Assembly: GCF_030397665.1 (NCBI RefSeq)
Contig: NZ_JAPUBT010000003.1
Location: 124,001 to 188,000, forward strand
Reading direction: 5' to 3'
DNA from: Janthinobacterium sp. SUN073
GTDB lineage: Bacteria > Pseudomonadota > Gammaproteobacteria > Burkholderiales > Burkholderiaceae_D
DNA length: 64,000 nucleotides
Shown: one piece after another, positions 10,539-19,461 of the stretch
Numbering within the stretch: the first letter of the stretch is position 1
Layout of the letters: every line of letters begins with the position of its first letter
Notes under the pieces: model-generated
Database searches by the model: none
Told to the model about the DNA's origin: nothing
What the model saw: the letters and a program-made list of their open reading frames with translations, nothing else
Program-made: the position numbers and the translations under genes

Positions 10539-12458
10539 ATGTTCATGGCCCGTCCAGAGGCCGTGCCGCCACATCCTCCTATGCACACTCTCGCCCTCCC
10601 TTCCACCACCGCCGCGCCGCCCGGCGCGATGCCATCGAATGTGGCTTACCTGAAGCCGCCGTCTGCCCCCATGTCCATCGAAGGAACGGATGCCTTGCAC
10701 GATATCCTGGCAGGCCGCAAGCTCAGCGCCCTGTTCCAGCCCATCATCCACATGCACAGCGGCGACATCATCGGTTACGAAGGCTTGATACGGGGGCCGT
10801 CCGACAGTCCCCTGCACGCGCCGATGAATCTGTTCAAGGTGGCGCGCGCGCATGACCTGACCCTGGAAGTGGAACACCTGTGCCGGCAAGTGGTGCTGGA
10901 ACGCTTTGCCGAATTGCAGTTGCCCGGAAAACTGTTCCTCAACGTCAGCCCTGAATGCTTGCTGCTGCGCAATGCGCGCCATGGCGAAACCCTGGAATAC
11001 ATCGAGCACATCGGCATCAATCCGGACCGGGTCATCATCGAGCTGACGGAAAACCAGCCCACCTACGATTACGAGCTGATGCGCGAAGCGGTGCTGCACT
11101 ATCGCAACATGGGTTTCCAGATCGCCATCGACGACCTGGGCGAAGGCTTTTCCAGCCTGCGCCTGTGGTCGGAATTGCGCCCGGAATACGTGAAGATCGA
11201 CATGCATTTCATCCAGGGCATCAATCATGACCCCGTGAAACTGCAATTCGTGCGCTCGATCCAGGAAATCGCGGAAAAATCGGGTACCCTGGTGATCGCC
11301 GAAGGGATCGAGGCGCAAACGGAATTGCTGGTCTTGCGCGACCTGGGCGTGGCCTTCGGACAAGGCTATCACCTGGGCCGGCCCAATGCCGTGCCGGCGC
11401 GCGCCCTGCCGGCCGAAGTGGTGCAGGCGCTGGGACGCAACGGCGTGGCCGTGTATCCGCAGCGCAGCAGCCTGGAAAAGAACGGCGCCAGCATCCGCAA
11501 GCTGCTGAACAAGGTGGCGGCCGTCTCGCCGCAACTCAATAATAACGAGGTGTACGATATCTTCCTGAAGGAACCAAAGCTGATGATCATCCCCGTCGTC
11601 GATGACGGCGTGCCGCTGGGCCTGATCAGCCGCTTCGAGATGATCGACCACTTCGCCCGCCCCTACCAGCGCGAACTGTATGGCAAGAAATCGTGCAGCC
11701 TGTTCATGGATGCCACGCCCCTGATCGCCGACCACGAGACGAGCTTGCAGGAACTCAGCTACACCATGGTGCAGTCCGACGCCCACCACCTGTTCAACGG
11801 TTTCATCATCACCGAGCACGGCCGCTACCTGGGCATGGGCACGGGACACGACCTGATGCGCGAAATCACCCAGATGCAGATCAATGCGGCCCGCTACGCC
11901 AACCCGCTGACGCAACTGCCTGGCAACGTGCCCATCAACGAGCATATCGACCGTTTATTGCACAGTGGCAGCCGCTTCTGGGTCTGCTATTGCGACCTCG
12001 ACCACTTCAAGCCCTTCAACGACGTGTACGGTTATCGCAAGGGCGACGACGTGATCCAGCTGACGGGAGAAATCCTCAGCGGCCATTGCGACCCGAACCG
12101 CGACTTCATCGGCCACATCGGCGGCGACGATTTCATGATCCTGTTCCAGAGCGAAGACTGGGAAACGCGCTGCCAGGCCATACTGGAGCGCTTTGCCGCC
12201 GCCATCCTCGCCTATTACAGCACGGGCGACTGCGAACGGGGCGGCTACATCAGCGAAGACCGGCAAGGCAAGAAAGTGTTTTACTCGTTGATCAGCCTAT
12301 CGCTGGGCGTCATCAAGGTCGAGGCGCACCAGTACTACACGCACCATCAGATTGCCACGCAGGCGGCGGAAGCGAAGAAGCAGGCGAAGAAAATCCACGG
12401 CAACAGCCTGTTCCTGGACCGGCGGCAAGGCACGAGCGTGGTGCGCGTGGATGCGTAG
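10539..12458 (+). CDS. EAL-CBS-GGDEF cyclic di-GMP signalling protein
   Basis: This 639-residue cytoplasmic protein has an N-terminal EAL phosphodiesterase domain (about residues 50-300), a central CBS-like pair (about 320-450) and a C-terminal GGDEF domain (about 460-630). The EAL signature is written GYEGLIRGP, and the other metal and catalytic elements are present (NVSPE, ELTEN, IDDLGEGFSSL, YVKID, IAEGIE), so c-di-GMP hydrolysis is likely. The cyclase signature is GGDDF. The order EAL before GGDEF, with CBS between, is the reverse of most bifunctional proteins and allows nucleotide control through CBS. The first 40 residues are proline/alanine-rich, and starts at 10545 or 10581 are also possible. 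Confidence 0.9.
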   Translation: MFMARPEAVPPHPPMHTLALPSTTAAPPGAMPSNVAYLKPPSAPMSIEGTDALHDILAGRKLSALFQPIIHMHSGDIIGYEGLIRGPSDSPLHAPMNLFKVARAHDLTLEVEHLCRQVVLERFAELQLPGKLFLNVSPECLLLRNARHGETLEYIEHIGINPDRVIIELTENQPTYDYELMREAVLHYRNMGFQIAIDDLGEGFSSLRLWSELRPEYVKIDMHFIQGINHDPVKLQFVRSIQEIAEKSGTLVIAEGIEAQTELLVLRDLGVAFGQGYHLGRPNAVPARALPAEVVQALGRNGVAVYPQRSSLEKNGASIRKLLNKVAAVSPQLNNNEVYDIFLKEPKLMIIPVVDDGVPLGLISRFEMIDHFARPYQRELYGKKSCSLFMDATPLIADHETSLQELSYTMVQSDAHHLFNGFIITEHGRYLGMGTGHDLMREITQMQINAARYANPLTQLPGNVPINEHIDRLLHSGSRFWVCYCDLDHFKPFNDVYGYRKGDDVIQLTGEILSGHCDPNRDFIGHIGGDDFMILFQSEDWETRCQAILERFAAAILAYYSTGDCERGGYISEDRQGKKVFYSLISLSLGVIKVEAHQYYTHHQIATQAAEAKKQAKKIHGNSLFLDRRQGTSVVRVDA

Positions 12459-12502
12459 CCAGGGGAATAGTCAGAAGTTGAACGGGGATAGCATACGCAC
12501 GA

Positions 12503-12946
12503 TCAAATACGCACGAGGTCGCAAAACGCATTGCTGCTGCGCGCATCGGGCACAAATGCCAGGCTGATGTGCGCGCCATCGCGACACGCCTGCACGCGGT
12601 AGCTGCCTGCGGGCACGTCCATGAACAGGCCACCACAGGCCGTGTCCGGTTCCAGGCCGCCGCCCGTGACGTCTTCCCCGGCACCGATGAAGACGCGGCC
12701 CGAGACGACGGCCAGATGCACGCTCGCGTGCGGCTCGGCAAGTTCCGCGTACAAGGCGATGTCATAGGCGCCGTCGCCACCCACGTTGAAAAACGCCACT
12801 TGCCCCGCATTCACAGCCGCCAGCTCCGCGCCGGCGATGCTCCACCAGTCGCAGTCATCGTCCAGTTTGTGGCGTGCCAGCGCCGGGTCGAACACGCACA
12901 CGGTGGCCGTGCCGGTCACAATGGTGACGAGCTTGCCTGCCGTCAT
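12503..12946 (-). CDS. Hypothetical protein coupled to a DUF4262 gene
   Basis: I do not recognise this 147-residue protein. It is soluble and beta-rich in appearance, with an FDPALARHKLDDDCDWW segment near the N-terminus and a GRVFIGAGEDVTGGGL segment in the middle, and no signal peptide. The ATG at 12946 overlaps the TGA of the preceding DUF4262 gene (ATGA), which implies translational coupling and a shared process. The layout of two small coupled genes of unknown family resembles effector-immunity or toxin-antitoxin accessory pairs, but there is no direct evidence of that here. Confidence 0.7.
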   Translation of the reverse strand: MTAGKLVTIVTGTATVCVFDPALARHKLDDDCDWWSIAGAELAAVNAGQVAFFNVGGDGAYDIALYAELAEPHASVHLAVVSGRVFIGAGEDVTGGGLEPDTACGGLFMDVPAGSYRVQACRDGAHISLAFVPDARSSNAFCDLVRI

Positions 12947-13419
12947 GCCGCCAGCGGCGCAGGTCCCAGCAGGGGCTGACTCTCCACATATTGCGCGCTG
13001 GCTTGCGCCTGCCAAGGGAAATGGCCATCGCGCGACGGCCAGACGATCTGGTACAAGGTAAAATCATCGCCCTGGTAATACCAGCGCGCATAGCCGACAT
13101 AGTTGCGGTATTGCTCGACGGGCACGCGCACGAAGGCGCACTGATGGCCTTCCAGCAAGGCGTCCGTGGTGGCCGTGAAATCCATGATGGCGCCGCTGCG
13201 CGCGGCGTCCAGCGCCACGTCGAGTATCTGGTGGGCCATGGCGCGCGGCAAGCCCATGATGAGAAATTCAGGCAGGCCAAAGCTGTGGCAAGCGCCTATC
13301 GTGAAGGCATAGCCGGGACCGACTTCATCAGCACTGATATGCACGCCATGCCAGCCATGCGTGGCAATGTCGTCGATGACTTTTTGCTCGGATGCATCCT
13401 CGCCTGCCTGCCTTACCAT
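12943..13419 (-). CDS. DUF4262 domain-containing protein
   Basis: This 158-residue protein resembles DUF4262: EQKVIDDIATHGWHGVHIS at the start, YAFTIGACHSFGLPEFLIMGL in the core and YQIVWPSRDGHFPW near the end. The function of the family is unknown. The start at 13419 follows AAAGGTGG at good spacing; an upstream in-frame start at 13509 has no comparable site. Its stop overlaps the start of the next gene, so the two form a coupled pair transcribed away from the Sel1-repeat gene. Confidence 0.8.
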   Translation of the reverse strand: MVRQAGEDASEQKVIDDIATHGWHGVHISADEVGPGYAFTIGACHSFGLPEFLIMGLPRAMAHQILDVALDAARSGAIMDFTATTDALLEGHQCAFVRVPVEQYRNYVGYARWYYQGDDFTLYQIVWPSRDGHFPWQAQASAQYVESQPLLGPAPLAA

Positions 13420-13521
13420 GTCCCACCTTTCACTGTGCCAAAAACCCGCGCCACCTTCGCGACATGCTCTTAGGCAATTATCGCATGCAGCGCGCGTCAG
13501 TGCGCGCACGCTGCCGGCGCT

Positions 13522-14919
13522 TCAGTCTGGCGGCGGCAGCGGCGGGGAACGCCCCTGATGCCCCTGATACCATTGCCGCATGCGCTGCCGCGCCTCTTGC
13601 AACTGTGCCGGTTCCAGCCTGGCGGCCGCCGCTTCCCAGGCCCTGGCCGCCCCGCCATCGCCGCCCTCGGCCGCCAGCGCCAGCCACATGTAGCCGCACA
13701 GCACATCCTTCTCCACGCCGCGCCCGCTGTTATACATGCCGCCCAGGTTGTACTGGGCCAGCGCATGGCCCTGGCCGGCCGCGCGCGCATACCATTGCAC
13801 GGCCAGGCCGTCGTCTTGCGGCACGCCATGACCGTTCGCATACATGACGCCCAGGTTGTTTTGCGCGCTGGCATCGCCCTGCTCGGCGGCCGTGCGGTAC
13901 CAGCGCACGGCGCAGACCTCGTCGCGTTCCACGCCCTGGCCATTGGCATACATCACGCCCAGGTTGAACTGCGCATTCGACGCGCCCTGGGCCGCCGCCC
14001 TGGCATACCAGTCCAGCGCCTGACGCAAGTCGCGGGCGATGCCGCGCCCGCCAGCATACATGCCACCCAGATTGTATTGCGCCATGCAATGGCCCTGCAG
14101 GGCGGCTCGCCGGTACCAGGCCACGGCGCGCGCCTCGTCGCGCTCCACGCCCTGGCCTCGCGCCAGCATCAGGCCCAGGTTGAACTGGGCGTCGGCATCG
14201 TCCTGCTCGGCCGCCCGCTGCAGCCAGGCATAGGCGCGCAGCTGGTCGGGCGCCACGCCCAGGCCTTCCGCATACGCCACGCCGAGTTGCCGCTGCGCCA
14301 CCGCCAAGCCCTGGGCGGCGGCCTGGCGAAACCAGGCCAGCGCCTGCGCATCGCTTTGCACCACGCCCTGCCCCCGCTTGTAGATGAGTCCCAGGTTCAG
14401 CTGCGCCTGCGCATCGCCCTGCAAGGCTGCCTTGCGGAACCAGGCCAGCGCCAGCGCATCGTTCTTTTTCGCGCCCAGCCCCTGGGCATACGCTACACCC
14501 AGCATGGATTGCGCACTGGCCACGCCCTGTTCGGAGGCACGGTAAAACCACGCCAGGGCCAGCTCGTCGCTCTGCAGCACGCCCCGTCCCTTGCGGTACA
14601 TCTGTCCCAGGTTTTGCTGGGCCGAGGCATCGCCCTGGGCGGCGGCGCGGCGAAACCACAGCACGGCGTCCTCGTCGCTCTGCGCCACCCCGCGGCCGTG
14701 GTAATACAGGGCACCCAGGTGGTTCTGCGCAAACGCCAGCCCTTGCAGCGCGGCCAGGCGTAGCCAGACAAAGGCGCGCGCATCGTCCTGCGCCACGCCT
14801 TCACCCTTCTTGTACATCAATCCCAGGTTGAACTGGGCATAAGCATTGCCCTGTTCGGCAGCCGTGCGGAACCAGATATACGCCTGGTGGCTATCTCTGG
14901 CAGTATGGTGCTTGTCCAT
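13522..14919 (-). CDS. Sel1-like repeat protein (11 full repeats)
   Basis: The 465-residue protein is almost entirely Sel1-type TPR-like repeats of 36 residues, of the form ALAWFRKAAxQGDAxAQxNLGxMYxxGxGVxxD. I count eleven complete copies and one degenerate C-terminal copy (GYMWLALAAEGGDGGAA). Such solenoids are protein-binding scaffolds, often in signalling or secretion-related complexes. No signal peptide is seen. The repeats are also alike at the DNA level, so the gene can expand or contract by recombination. The start at 14919 (MDKHH) follows a GGGGG stretch; upstream starts at 14931 and 14961 are possible. The binding partner is unknown. Confidence 0.9.
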   Translation of the reverse strand: MDKHHTARDSHQAYIWFRTAAEQGNAYAQFNLGLMYKKGEGVAQDDARAFVWLRLAALQGLAFAQNHLGALYYHGRGVAQSDEDAVLWFRRAAAQGDASAQQNLGQMYRKGRGVLQSDELALAWFYRASEQGVASAQSMLGVAYAQGLGAKKNDALALAWFRKAALQGDAQAQLNLGLIYKRGQGVVQSDAQALAWFRQAAAQGLAVAQRQLGVAYAEGLGVAPDQLRAYAWLQRAAEQDDADAQFNLGLMLARGQGVERDEARAVAWYRRAALQGHCMAQYNLGGMYAGGRGIARDLRQALDWYARAAAQGASNAQFNLGVMYANGQGVERDEVCAVRWYRTAAEQGDASAQNNLGVMYANGHGVPQDDGLAVQWYARAAGQGHALAQYNLGGMYNSGRGVEKDVLCGYMWLALAAEGGDGGAARAWEAAAARLEPAQLQEARQRMRQWYQGHQGRSPPLPPPD

Positions 14920-15097
14920 GTGCGCCCCCATCCACATTGCGCTTGCCGGCAGCACGCGCAAAACGGCGGCCCAGGGCGGCGAAATCGTGTGTGTTGCCTA
15001 AATTTTAAATTCGATGCGAGGGAAGGACTTGAGCAGGCTCAAACGAAATAACAAAATTATATCGTTTTGATGAGCCCGCTTAGAGACGATGCGAAGA

Positions 15098-15727
15098 TCA
15101 GCGGCGTGATGGATGCTTTTGCAGGAATTGCGGCACTTTCGCGGCCGCCAGCTTGTTCAGCGACACCAGCAGATCGGCGTCGACATCGGCGATGCCATAG
15201 CTGCTGCGCAAATGGCGGCCGATATGGATCAGCACCTGCGCCGCCACTTCCGCATCGGACTCGGCCCTGTGGGCGGCGCTCTTGAAGGCGATGCCCAGCT
15301 GGCTCGACAGCAGCCCCAGCTTGTAGCTGGACAGGCCGGGAAACACGCGGCGCGACAGTTTCAAGGAGCACACGAGCGACTGGTGCGCCGGTGTCAGGTT
15401 CAGCCTGGCGCTTTCCGCGCGCAGGAATTTTTCATCGAAGCTGGCATTGTGCGCCGACAAGGCATCGCTGCCGATGAAGTCCAGCAACTGCGGCACCACC
15501 TCGGCCACGGGCGGCGCCTTGTCCACCATCGCCTGCGTGATGCCCGTCAAGCCCGTGATGAACGAGGGGATGCGCGCATTGCAGTTGATCAGGGTCACAT
15601 AGCGGTCCGTGATCCGCCCGCCCTCGATGCGCAGCGCCGCCACTTCCGTGATGCGGTCGCCCATGTCTGGCGACAATCCGGTCGTCTCGAAGTCGATCAT
15701 GACGATCGGTTTGTCAAACACATTCAT
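15098..15727 (-). CDS. DEDDh 3'-5' exonuclease (DnaQ/PolC-epsilon-like)
   Basis: This 209-residue protein has the DEDDh exonuclease motifs: DFETTG (metal ligands D12, E14), HNASFDEKFL (motif II) and HRAESDAEV (motif III, with His and Asp). It removes nucleotides from single-stranded 3' ends of DNA or RNA. It is a stand-alone domain without polymerase or UvrC fusion and is closer to the 3'-5' exonuclease (DNA polymerase III epsilon-like) family than to DnaQ itself; no clamp-binding motif is obvious. It is co-directional with the Hsp70 gene, whose stop-to-start gap of about 50 bp suggests possible co-transcription. Confidence 0.88.
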   Translation of the reverse strand: MNVFDKPIVMIDFETTGLSPDMGDRITEVAALRIEGGRITDRYVTLINCNARIPSFITGLTGITQAMVDKAPPVAEVVPQLLDFIGSDALSAHNASFDEKFLRAESARLNLTPAHQSLVCSLKLSRRVFPGLSSYKLGLLSSQLGIAFKSAAHRAESDAEVAAQVLIHIGRHLRSSYGIADVDADLLVSLNKLAAAKVPQFLQKHPSRR

Positions 15728-15780
15728 GGGGCGTTCTTTCGTGGCTACAGCAATGGGCGATACTCAATGGGTGATGATTA

Positions 15781-17031
15781 TCAACCGAATTTGCGTACCG
15801 CGTCCAGCGCCAATCCCGCACCGATACTGCCGAACAGGTCGCCTTCGACCTTGCGCGCGGCCGGCACCAGGGCGGCGATCTTTTCGCGCAACAGGCGCAC
15901 GCCGCTCGATCCGCCCGTGAAGAACACGGTGTCGACGGCGTCCGGCGCCACGCCCGCGTCGCGCAACAGCCGCAGCACGGTTTCTTCCACGGAGCCGCAC
16001 AGGTGACCGATGGCGTCGTCGAATTGCGTGCGTTTCAGCAACAGGCTCTGCGCAGGCGACAAACGGTCCAGCTCCAGCTGCACTTCGGCCGCGTCGGACA
16101 GGGCAATCTTGCCCTCCTCCACCTTCATGGCCAGCCAGTGGCCGGCCCGCTCGTCGATCAGCTTTTGCAAGCGCCCCATCTTGTCTTGCTCACGCGCATC
16201 GCGGCACACGTCGGCCAGTTGTACCCAGATCTTCTTGGTGTACGCCAGGTTAATGGTGTGCCAGGTCGCCAGGTTGAAATAATAGCTGGACGGCACTTCG
16301 CTATTGTTATGCAGCCGGCTGCCATAGCCGAGCAGGGGCATGACCGAAGACAGGCTCAGGTATTTATCGAAGTCCGTGCCACCGATGTGCACGCCGCCCG
16401 TGGCGAGGATGTCGTCGCGCCGCTCGGTTTTTTGGGCCCGCTCGGGCGATAGGCGCACCAGCGAAAAGTCGGAAGTGCCGCCGCCGATGTCGGCGATCAG
16501 CACCAGCTCTTCTCGGTCGATCTGCGACTCGTAGTCGAAGGCGGCGGCAATCGGCTCGAACTGGAAGGCGACGTCCTTGAAACCGACGGAACGGGCCACG
16601 TCGGCCAGGGTGTCTTGCGCCAGCTGGTCGGCTTGCGCATTGTCGTCGATAAAGAAAACGGGACGGCCGAACACGGCGGACGAGAATTCGCGGCCAGCCG
16701 ATTGCTCCGCGCGGCGTTTCACTTCGCCGATGAATTGCGCCAGCAACATGCGGAATGGCAGCGCGCGGCCGCCCACTTCCGTCTGGCCATCGATGAGACT
16801 GGTACCCAGCAAGCTTTTCAGCGAGCGCATCAAACGCCCCTCGTAACCGGCCAGATAGCCGGCCAGCGCCGCGCGGCCAAAACTGACTTCCTCGTCTTCC
16901 GCATTGAAGAAGACAACGGACGGTAAGGTCGTCTTGCCATCTTCCAGGCCGAGCATGGTGCTCTGCCCGGGACGTGCCCAGCCTACCGTGGAATTTGACG
17001 TGCCGAAATCGACGCCGCAAGCATTGGCCAT
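15781..17031 (-). CDS. Hsp70 family protein (YegD-like, ATPase domain only)
   Basis: This 416-residue protein has the actin-like ATPase motifs of Hsp70: GVDFGTSNSTVG (phosphate 1), LIADIGGGTSDFSL (phosphate 2) and FFTGGSSGVR (adenosine). It ends soon after the nucleotide-binding domain and so lacks the usual substrate-binding and lid domains of DnaK (about 640 residues). This is the pattern of YegD-type orphan Hsp70s, whose clients are unknown. No dnaJ or grpE lies nearby. It is transcribed toward the exonuclease gene and divergent from the Ig-like lipoprotein gene. Confidence 0.87.
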   Translation of the reverse strand: MANACGVDFGTSNSTVGWARPGQSTMLGLEDGKTTLPSVVFFNAEDEEVSFGRAALAGYLAGYEGRLMRSLKSLLGTSLIDGQTEVGGRALPFRMLLAQFIGEVKRRAEQSAGREFSSAVFGRPVFFIDDNAQADQLAQDTLADVARSVGFKDVAFQFEPIAAAFDYESQIDREELVLIADIGGGTSDFSLVRLSPERAQKTERRDDILATGGVHIGGTDFDKYLSLSSVMPLLGYGSRLHNNSEVPSSYYFNLATWHTINLAYTKKIWVQLADVCRDAREQDKMGRLQKLIDERAGHWLAMKVEEGKIALSDAAEVQLELDRLSPAQSLLLKRTQFDDAIGHLCGSVEETVLRLLRDAGVAPDAVDTVFFTGGSSGVRLLREKIAALVPAARKVEGDLFGSIGAGLALDAVRKFG

Positions 17032-17210
17032 GTCGACCCTTCCCTGAATAAAGGGGCGTTATCTTATCAGAATGCACGCCATTGCACCAGAAAAATACTT
17101 CCGGCACGGCCAAGACAACAAGCTTGCTTTGCATCAAGTAGCGACGGCGTGCACAAGCTACTCTTGGAAAATTGACGCCGAGCAACTCGGCCAGCTCCCG
17201 GAGACCCATC

Positions 17211-19295
17211 GTGCCCCATGCCCCCCTGCGCCACCTGCCCGCTGCTTTGCTGACTGCCCTCCTCGTTTCCCTGGCCGGCTGCGGCGGCGGGGGCAGTACC
17301 GATACCCAGGCTGGCGCCGGCTGCTCGCTGCACAGCACGGCAGGCTGCGGCGGCAGCCCGCCGCCACCCGTCGTGCCACCCATCGTGCCGCCCGTCACGC
17401 CACCCGTGATTCCGCCCGTCACGCCGCCAGAGCCGGCCAGCCTGGCCAGCGCCGTCAATCTGGTGTTTTCCAGCACGGAACTGGCCTCGGCGGGCCTGGA
17501 TGGCAGTGAAGTGGCCGTCACGGCCCTCGTCAAGGATGGCGCCAACCTGGCCTTGCCAAACGCAAAGATTTCCTTTTCCGCCGATTCCGGCATCCTCGGC
17601 AGCGTCGATGCCGTGACGGACAAGAACGGCCAGGCGCGCGCCCTGCTGGGCACGGGCGGCGTCAACAGCAATCGCAGCATCACCGTGACGGCTAATGTGG
17701 GCACGCGCAGCGGCAAGGGCACGGTAGCGGTCACGGGCAGCAGTGTGGAAGTGCTGGGGCCGGCCGCACTGATGCTGGGCCAGGGCGCCGACCTCACCGT
17801 CACCGTGCGCGACTCGGCAAAGCGGCCCGTGGCCGGCGCCGCCATCGCCTACAGCACGGGCGCCGGCAATGGCGTGCGTGTCAGGGATGGCGGCGCGGCG
17901 CTCAGCAATGCGCAGGGCCAGCTGCTGCTGCGCCTGACGGCAGGCAGCCTGGGCAAAGATGCCGTGTCCGTCAGCGCGCTGGGCGCCGCCGCCACGCAAG
18001 CGTATGCCGTGGCCGGCAGCGATCTGCGCCTGAGCCCAGCCGTGGGCCAGGACGCCAGCGGCGCGGACGTGCTGCCGGAAGTGGCGACCCTGGCCTGCCA
18101 GGCCATCGACGTGCGCTACGACAAGGCGGGCGTGGCGCAGACGGGCAGCGCCAGCCTGTCGACTTCGCGCGGCAGCCTGTTTGCGGACAGCGCCTGCAGC
18201 CAGGCCTTACCCGCCAGTTTGATCTTTAACAATGGCAACTTGCCGCGCAGCTATGTGCAGTCGGCCAACGCGGGCGTGGCCAGCATCACGGCCGCCGTGG
18301 CGGGCGGGCCCTTGGCGCAGACGCGGCTGGAATTCGTCGCGCCATTGAGCCCTGCCAGCAAGCTGGCCGTGCAGGCGGAACCGGCCGTGCTGCGCGCGAA
18401 TACGAGCACTTCGGCGGCCTCGGCCGACAACGCCAGCAGCAGTATCAGCACAAGTATCAGCACAATCAGCGCCGTGGTGCGCGATGGCGCGGCGAACAAC
18501 CTGGTCAAGAATGCGCCCGTCGTGTTTACCATCTTGAGCGACCCCAGCGGCGGCTACCTGCGGCAGGCGGGCCGCGTGCTGACGGGCAGCGACGGCCTGG
18601 CGCGCGCCGTGTATGTGGCGGGGCCGGCCGATAGCGGGCGCGACGGCGTGCTGATCCAGGCCCGCATCGAGGGCGCACCGCAAGCGGCGGCCACGGCCCT
18701 CGTGCGCCTGACGGTGGCGCGGCAAGCTCTGTCGATCAAGCTGGGCACGGGCAGCCTGCTGCGCGAGTATTCGACCAGCGTGCTGCAAAAGGACTTTACC
18801 GTGTTCGTTTCCGACAGCGCAGGCAACGCCGTGTCCGGCGTCGCCATCACGGCTGCCGCCTGGCCCAGCCGCTATGCCAAGGGATACTATGTGTGGGAGG
18901 CGGACAAGCCCGAGTTCCCCGACACGGGCGTCTGGCGCCCGGCCCTGCCCCGCTACAGCTGCGCCAATGAAGATGTCTTGCGCAACGGCATTTTTGACGC
19001 CGCCTACGACCGCAACGGCAATGGCGTGCTCGATCCGGGCATTCCCCTGACCGTCAGCGCCAGCGGCCTGAGCGACGCGCTGGGCATGGCCACCGTCACC
19101 CTCAGTTATCCGCGCAACCATGGTTCCTGGGTGCACGTCGCCCTGACGGTGCGCGGCACGGTCAGCGGCACGGAAGCGAGCGCCACGACGGAACTGCCCT
19201 TGCCCACGCTGGCCGGCGATTTCAGCGCGCGCCGCGTGGACCCGCCAGGACGCATCAGCCCCTATGGCAGCGGCACCTGCGACAGCCCCGACTGA
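17211..19295 (+). CDS. Lipoprotein with Ig-like (invasin/Big-1 type) repeats
   Basis: This 694-residue lipoprotein has a signal peptide ending in lipobox LAGC (MPHAPLRHLPAALLTALLVSLAGCGGGGS). A proline-rich stretch follows (PPPPVVPPIVPPVTPPV), then several Ig-like domains typical of Big-1/invasin repeats, such as VAVTALVKDGANLALPNAKISFS, LTVTVRDSAKRPVAGAAI and AVVRDGAANNLVKNAPVVF. It is probably surface- or outer-membrane-anchored. The C-terminal 150 residues include a DRNGNGVLDPG calcium-loop-like motif. The start is GTG at 17211 with GGAGA 8 nt upstream; a TTG further upstream was rejected. No clear operon partner is present. The role (adhesion or cell-wall association) is inferred from the domains only. 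Confidence 0.85.
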   Translation: MPHAPLRHLPAALLTALLVSLAGCGGGGSTDTQAGAGCSLHSTAGCGGSPPPPVVPPIVPPVTPPVIPPVTPPEPASLASAVNLVFSSTELASAGLDGSEVAVTALVKDGANLALPNAKISFSADSGILGSVDAVTDKNGQARALLGTGGVNSNRSITVTANVGTRSGKGTVAVTGSSVEVLGPAALMLGQGADLTVTVRDSAKRPVAGAAIAYSTGAGNGVRVRDGGAALSNAQGQLLLRLTAGSLGKDAVSVSALGAAATQAYAVAGSDLRLSPAVGQDASGADVLPEVATLACQAIDVRYDKAGVAQTGSASLSTSRGSLFADSACSQALPASLIFNNGNLPRSYVQSANAGVASITAAVAGGPLAQTRLEFVAPLSPASKLAVQAEPAVLRANTSTSAASADNASSSISTSISTISAVVRDGAANNLVKNAPVVFTILSDPSGGYLRQAGRVLTGSDGLARAVYVAGPADSGRDGVLIQARIEGAPQAAATALVRLTVARQALSIKLGTGSLLREYSTSVLQKDFTVFVSDSAGNAVSGVAITAAAWPSRYAKGYYVWEADKPEFPDTGVWRPALPRYSCANEDVLRNGIFDAAYDRNGNGVLDPGIPLTVSASGLSDALGMATVTLSYPRNHGSWVHVALTVRGTVSGTEASATTELPLPTLAGDFSARRVDPPGRISPYGSGTCDSPD
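18441..18464 (+). repeat. 12-bp tandem repeat in the Ig-like lipoprotein gene
   Basis: AGTATCAGCACA occurs twice in tandem, followed by ATCAGC, encoding a repeated Ser-Ile-Ser-Thr in a serine-rich linker. The unit is a multiple of three, so slippage would only lengthen or shorten the linker. Confidence 0.8.
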
Positions 19296-19297
19296 GG

Positions 19298-19316
19298 GGC
19301 AAGCATACCACTTGCC
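19298..19316 (+). terminator. Weak stem-loop after the Ig-like lipoprotein gene
   Basis: GGCAAG and CTTGCC flank a 7-nt loop 2 bp after the stop and are followed by an AT-rich stretch (ATTAAATCAAATTATTT). The short stem and imperfect T-run make termination only plausible. Confidence 0.35.
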
Positions 19317-19461
19317 ATTAAATCAAATTATTTGCAACATGGATAAGAAAACAGTCTTGCCACATGGAAATATTTTCGCTATGCTCATTTTTCCCGCCCA
19401 AGCCGCCACAAGCGGCCGGGCCTGCAGGAGTACTTTGAGACAGATTGCTTGCCAGACCAAT

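Noticed and set aside
13522..14919. Repeated DNA in the Sel1 gene as a CRISPR or minisatellite
   Set aside because: The repeats are 108 bp (36 codons) of coding TPR-like units with diverged sequence, not spacer-separated identical repeats.
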